From positions 1 to 8,182 of the forward strand of contig JBJETA010000147.1 of NCBI GenBank assembly GCA_051883075.1: a DNA stretch of 8,182 nt, in the 5' to 3' direction. Under the pieces are notes generated by a model. The model searched no databases and was not told the DNA's origin. It saw only the letters and a list, made by a program, of their open reading frames with translations. The DNA comes from Aminipila sp051883075. GTDB lineage: Bacteria; Bacillota; Clostridia; Peptostreptococcales; Anaerovoracaceae. The position numbers and the translations under genes are program-made. Below are positions 5,821 to 8,182 of the stretch, piece by piece; position 1 is the first letter of the stretch; each line of letters starts with the position of its first letter.

Positions 5821-6843
5821 ATGAGTATGGATAGACTTCTTATAATTCAGGCTGCTGCAGCGGCTAACACTGTTTTATCGGGGAAAGGCATACATATGCC
5901 GGTACCGATATTCCTCAATGTTAGCTGTCCGATAGCTGAGATTGTAAAAGCATTGGAAATTAGTAGCTTGAGAGTACTGACAGCTCTTGATAAAAAAGAT
6001 GATATTGCCTCAGAACTTGTGAAGCCCGGTGTAGACCCGTTCGTATTCATCTACGACGGGTCTTTCAAAGGGACCAGCAGGTTGGAACTGATTATAAATT
6101 CAGTTAAGGCTGGGCAATGTTATGCTAAAAAGATAACGCGACTTCCGATTGTAGTTTCTGACTTTGTGGTTCCTCGTGAATTGCAAGAAGATGTGTTCGA
6201 GCTTCACTTAGAAAAATGTGAATCTGAAAAGGTCGCATTATGGGAATTGCTTGCTGACGGAAAACAAATGCCATTAGTAGAAAGAAAAATCAGTGAAGTG
6301 GCTGGCCATTTGCCAGCTGCTCATCAATTTTTTCTTTCAGCATTAGCGTTTCTGTATCCAAAGCTTCAGGAAAGCGGGCGACTGAACGAGTACGCTGAAT
6401 TTGAGACCGTTATTGCAGATATGGTTGAAAAGGACCTACAGGCAAAGGACTCCGGTGGGATTTCGGAAATGTTTTTAAGAAAGCTTTACGGCTTTAACAA
6501 AGACGGAGAAAGGCCGAAGATAGCAACTTTACCGGAAGTAAAAGACGATGCCCTGAAAAACCCAGATGACTTCTTCTTCTGTAGTTACGAGTTTGTTCAT
6601 ATGACCGACAACCTTTTTAAGGAAATTGTGGGAAATATGAGCAAAATACTCGGAATCAATACGATTAAGAACATTCTTGCGGAAGAAGGATTTATCGTTA
6701 AAGTATCAAAGCGCTCCTATTTATCGAAGGTGACAGTTACCACCAAGCATGGTGATCCGCTTCGTCTTGATGTCCTAAAATTCGACATGAAGAAAATTAC
6801 AAGATTGGGTAAAACAGACTTTTTTGTTGAATTTGGAGGGTAA
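5821..6843 (+). CDS. Operon gene B: unknown protein, possibly a degenerate P-loop/helicase-like partner
   Basis: This 340-aa protein begins 1 bp after the stop of gene A (TAA-A-ATG) and is followed 4 bp later by gene C. AGAGGAAAGG (5801-5810) is its likely ribosome binding site; a second in-frame ATG lies at 5827. FVFIYDGSFKGTSRLELII (about 74-92) resembles a beta strand, phosphate loop and helix, but GSFKGTS is one residue short of Walker A and has Thr in place of the essential Lys. The following LPIVVSDFVVPRELQEDVFELHLEK-like segment (about 109-133) recalls motifs of replicative helicase/primase ATPases. The C-terminal part (about 250-340) could be a winged-helix-like DNA-binding module. 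Alternatively, YDGS could be compared with motif I of NurA nucleases, the usual HerA partners, but the other acidic positions are not evident. No membrane segment is visible. The function is unproven. Confidence 0.85.
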   Translation: MSMDRLLIIQAAAAANTVLSGKGIHMPVPIFLNVSCPIAEIVKALEISSLRVLTALDKKDDIASELVKPGVDPFVFIYDGSFKGTSRLELIINSVKAGQCYAKKITRLPIVVSDFVVPRELQEDVFELHLEKCESEKVALWELLADGKQMPLVERKISEVAGHLPAAHQFFLSALAFLYPKLQESGRLNEYAEFETVIADMVEKDLQAKDSGGISEMFLRKLYGFNKDGERPKIATLPEVKDDALKNPDDFFFCSYEFVHMTDNLFKEIVGNMSKILGINTIKNILAEEGFIVKVSKRSYLSKVTVTTKHGDPLRLDVLKFDMKKITRLGKTDFFVEFGG

Positions 6844-6847
6844 AAAC

Positions 6848-7894
6848 ATGAAAATCGAAATCGGAAGACACGAAGACAAGCCTGTATATTTTGACAGAGC
6901 AAAAGCAGACAACGGACATATTGTGCTTTTAGGGGCAACAGGTTCAGGAAAGACAACTCAGTTAGTCAAGCTGATGAATGAAATGTCGACGCAAGGTATT
7001 ACAATCCTTGCGTTTGACACTAATAATATCTTTGCAGACAATCAAATACACCCAGAGTACTTGGAGGTGTTTAAGGCTAATTTAAATGTAGTTGATGTCT
7101 ACACTGAAGGCATAAATATGCCGATTTTTACTCCGATAACTTTCAGTGATGGAGAAAAAGAAAAAGATGTGGATGTAGTAGACTCTATTACAGAAGCTAT
7201 GACAAAAACATTTAAATTTGGTGTAAGACAAAGAGCTACTTTAAGAGCTGCGGTTGCAAAGGTGCACGAAAAATCGTTGTACGACAATTTAGGTATCGAA
7301 GCAATCTCACAAGTTCTTAGAATGATGGAAACTGCAAAAGCATTTGAAGTTGAAGAACGTATCTCACAAATTACAGGACACAACGTATTTCGTAACGGAG
7401 AGTTTTTCATTCAGGAAGGCAAGATTAATCTATTGAGAATTTCTAAATTTTCAGAGGATACACAAAGGGTGATTATGGAAATAATTAGCTCGTTTCTTTG
7501 GAAATACGCAAGCAAACAGAAATTTATTGATAAGGGTATTTATTTGGTGTTCGATGAATGTCAGAACATGGACCTAGGCAAGAACGGCATGGTAGGAAAA
7601 TTACTTATTGAAGGTCGCAGCTTCAATATGAATTTGCTACTTTCAACACAAGTGCTTTCACAGGCTGGTAACATCACAAAACAGATGACCCAGGCATCGT
7701 TGATGCTCAATTTTAAACCGGCAAAAAGCGAAGTAAGAGCGGTTGCTAATTTAATTGAGCCGGGTGATGAAAATGGCTGGATTCTTGAGCTGATACAGCT
7801 TGACAGAGGCGAATTTATTGCTTCAGGTCAGATGGTTTACAAGGATATGATGGTAACTACACCACTTATTGTATCAGCGAAGATTGATAATTAA
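6848..7894 (+). CDS. Operon gene C: HerA/FtsK/VirD4-superfamily ATPase (DUF87-like)
   Basis: This is a 348-aa ATPase, probably a hexameric DNA pump or coupling motor. Walker A is GATGSGKT at 29-36, Walker B is IYLVFDE at 231-237 (D236, E237), and EGRSFNMNLLLSTQ at 255-268 contains the R257 and Q268 positions typical of HerA/VirD4-type motors (arginine finger and sensor). A helical insertion (about 107-180) separates the two halves, as in this superfamily. Walker A lies only 29 residues from the N-terminus, so the HerA HAS-barrel and the VirD4 membrane anchor are both absent. The protein should be soluble and depend on partners, plausibly genes A and B. GGAGGG (6835-6840) lies 7 bp before ATG 6848, which I prefer over the in-frame ATG at 6824 inside gene B. 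Roles in element transfer, replication or defence are all possible. Confidence 0.92.
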   Translation: MKIEIGRHEDKPVYFDRAKADNGHIVLLGATGSGKTTQLVKLMNEMSTQGITILAFDTNNIFADNQIHPEYLEVFKANLNVVDVYTEGINMPIFTPITFSDGEKEKDVDVVDSITEAMTKTFKFGVRQRATLRAAVAKVHEKSLYDNLGIEAISQVLRMMETAKAFEVEERISQITGHNVFRNGEFFIQEGKINLLRISKFSEDTQRVIMEIISSFLWKYASKQKFIDKGIYLVFDECQNMDLGKNGMVGKLLIEGRSFNMNLLLSTQVLSQAGNITKQMTQASLMLNFKPAKSEVRAVANLIEPGDENGWILELIQLDRGEFIASGQMVYKDMMVTTPLIVSAKIDN

Positions 7895-7910
7895 AGAAGG
7901 AGGAATTATG

Positions 7911-8180
7911 ATGGAAACTATTTCAATCAACAATCGTCGTCTAGAACTTATTCGTAAGGGCTACGTTAATAGGAAGGAACTCGCAGAGTTCCTTAACGTA
8001 GGCAAAACCAGAGCGACAGCAGTGTACGAAGAAATTGCAAGTGACATTGCTAAGGAGGATAAGACCATTGATATCCTAGGGATTAGAACTTGTAGAATCC
8101 TTGAGTATATGGGTCTTACAGAAGAAGATATTCGCAGGTTCGCACGCGATGAAAGGAGACAGGAAGCTAATGTCAGTTAA
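7911..8180 (+). CDS. Operon gene D: small helix-turn-helix protein, excisionase/regulator-like
   Basis: This is an 89-aa basic protein (90 if ATG 7908 is used). AAGGAGG (7897-7903) lies 7 bp before ATG 7911 and only 4 bp before ATG 7908, so I prefer 7911. It starts 16 bp after the ATPase stop. Residues 17-42, including GYVNRKELAEFLNVGKTRA, fit a helix-turn-helix as found in excisionases and small regulators of mobile elements. A second helical pair follows (about 57-80: GIRTCRILEYMGLTEEDIRR), with an Arg-rich C-terminus. Its place at the end of the cluster, just before another gene, resembles the xis position in front of an integrase. It could equally be a repressor of the operon. No named family is certain. 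Confidence 0.75.
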   Translation: METISINNRRLELIRKGYVNRKELAEFLNVGKTRATAVYEEIASDIAKEDKTIDILGIRTCRILEYMGLTEEDIRRFARDERRQEANVS

Positions 8181-8182
8181 AT
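8170..8182 (+). CDS. Start of a downstream gene (partial, cut by window end)
   Basis: ATG at 8170 opens a frame (MSVK...) that overlaps the end of gene D by 11 bp and runs off the window. AAAGGAG (8152-8158) and AGGAAG (8161-8166) lie upstream as possible ribosome binding sites, neither at ideal spacing. The overlap suggests translational coupling to gene D. Only four codons are visible, so no function can be given. An integrase would fit the context, but that is a guess. Confidence 0.4.

Noticed and set aside
7099..7410. 103-codon minus-strand reading frame inside the ATPase gene
   Set aside because: It is opposite a clear ATPase coding sequence and has no supporting signals.
1..8182. CRISPR array, tRNA or rRNA genes
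   Set aside because: No regularly spaced direct repeats and no cloverleaf or rRNA-like segments were seen in reading both strands.

Overview
The window looks like an accessory, mobile-element-rich stretch of a low-GC Gram-positive genome. A Clostridia or Lachnospiraceae-like host is my inference. It rests on A+T-rich intergenic DNA, strong GGAGG ribosome binding sites, hairpin-plus-T-run terminators, a B. subtilis-type LexA box (CGAAC-N4-GTTC) and a Firmicutes-style Y-family polymerase paired with a tiny downstream gene.

Left part (1-2670). A minus-strand terminator and degraded sequence lie at the left edge. A type II toxin-antitoxin operon follows (346-897: Phd/YefM-like antitoxin, ParE/RelE-like toxin), with its own promoter and a terminator. 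Next comes an SOS-regulated operon: a LexA box sits between the -35 and -10 of the promoter, driving a Y-family translesion DNA polymerase (1072-2319) and an 88-aa protein that overlaps it by 4 bp (2316-2582). A strong terminator ends this operon.

Middle part (2671-4892). About 430 bp without a confident gene holds the C-terminal remnant of an excisionase-like protein on the minus strand, two more strong hairpin terminators and a 38-codon ORF whose stop codon lies inside a terminator. A 537-aa minus-strand gene of no recognisable family (3097-4710) follows. It is noticeably A+T- and Asn-rich. A 182-bp divergent intergenic region separates it from the last block.

Right part (4893-8182). Four co-directional, tightly spaced genes seem to form one operon that continues past the window. 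Gene A (5004-5819) has a charged helix and a beta-rich domain. Gene B (5821-6843) may carry a degenerate nucleotide-binding loop. Gene C (6848-7894) is a soluble HerA/FtsK/VirD4-superfamily ATPase with intact Walker A and B motifs. Gene D (7911-8180) is a small predicted helix-turn-helix protein. Another gene begins at 8170. The best Shine-Dalgarno site for gene A precedes an ATG at 4893, in the same frame as the annotated gene but separated from it by one in-frame TGA (4938-4940). Gene A is therefore nonsense-mutated near its start, read through, or expressed by re-initiation.

The right-hand operon is the best candidate for an undescribed system. It could be a DNA-processing, transfer or replication module of an integrative element, or a HerA-type ATPase system with two unrecognised partners. 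The sequence does not decide which.
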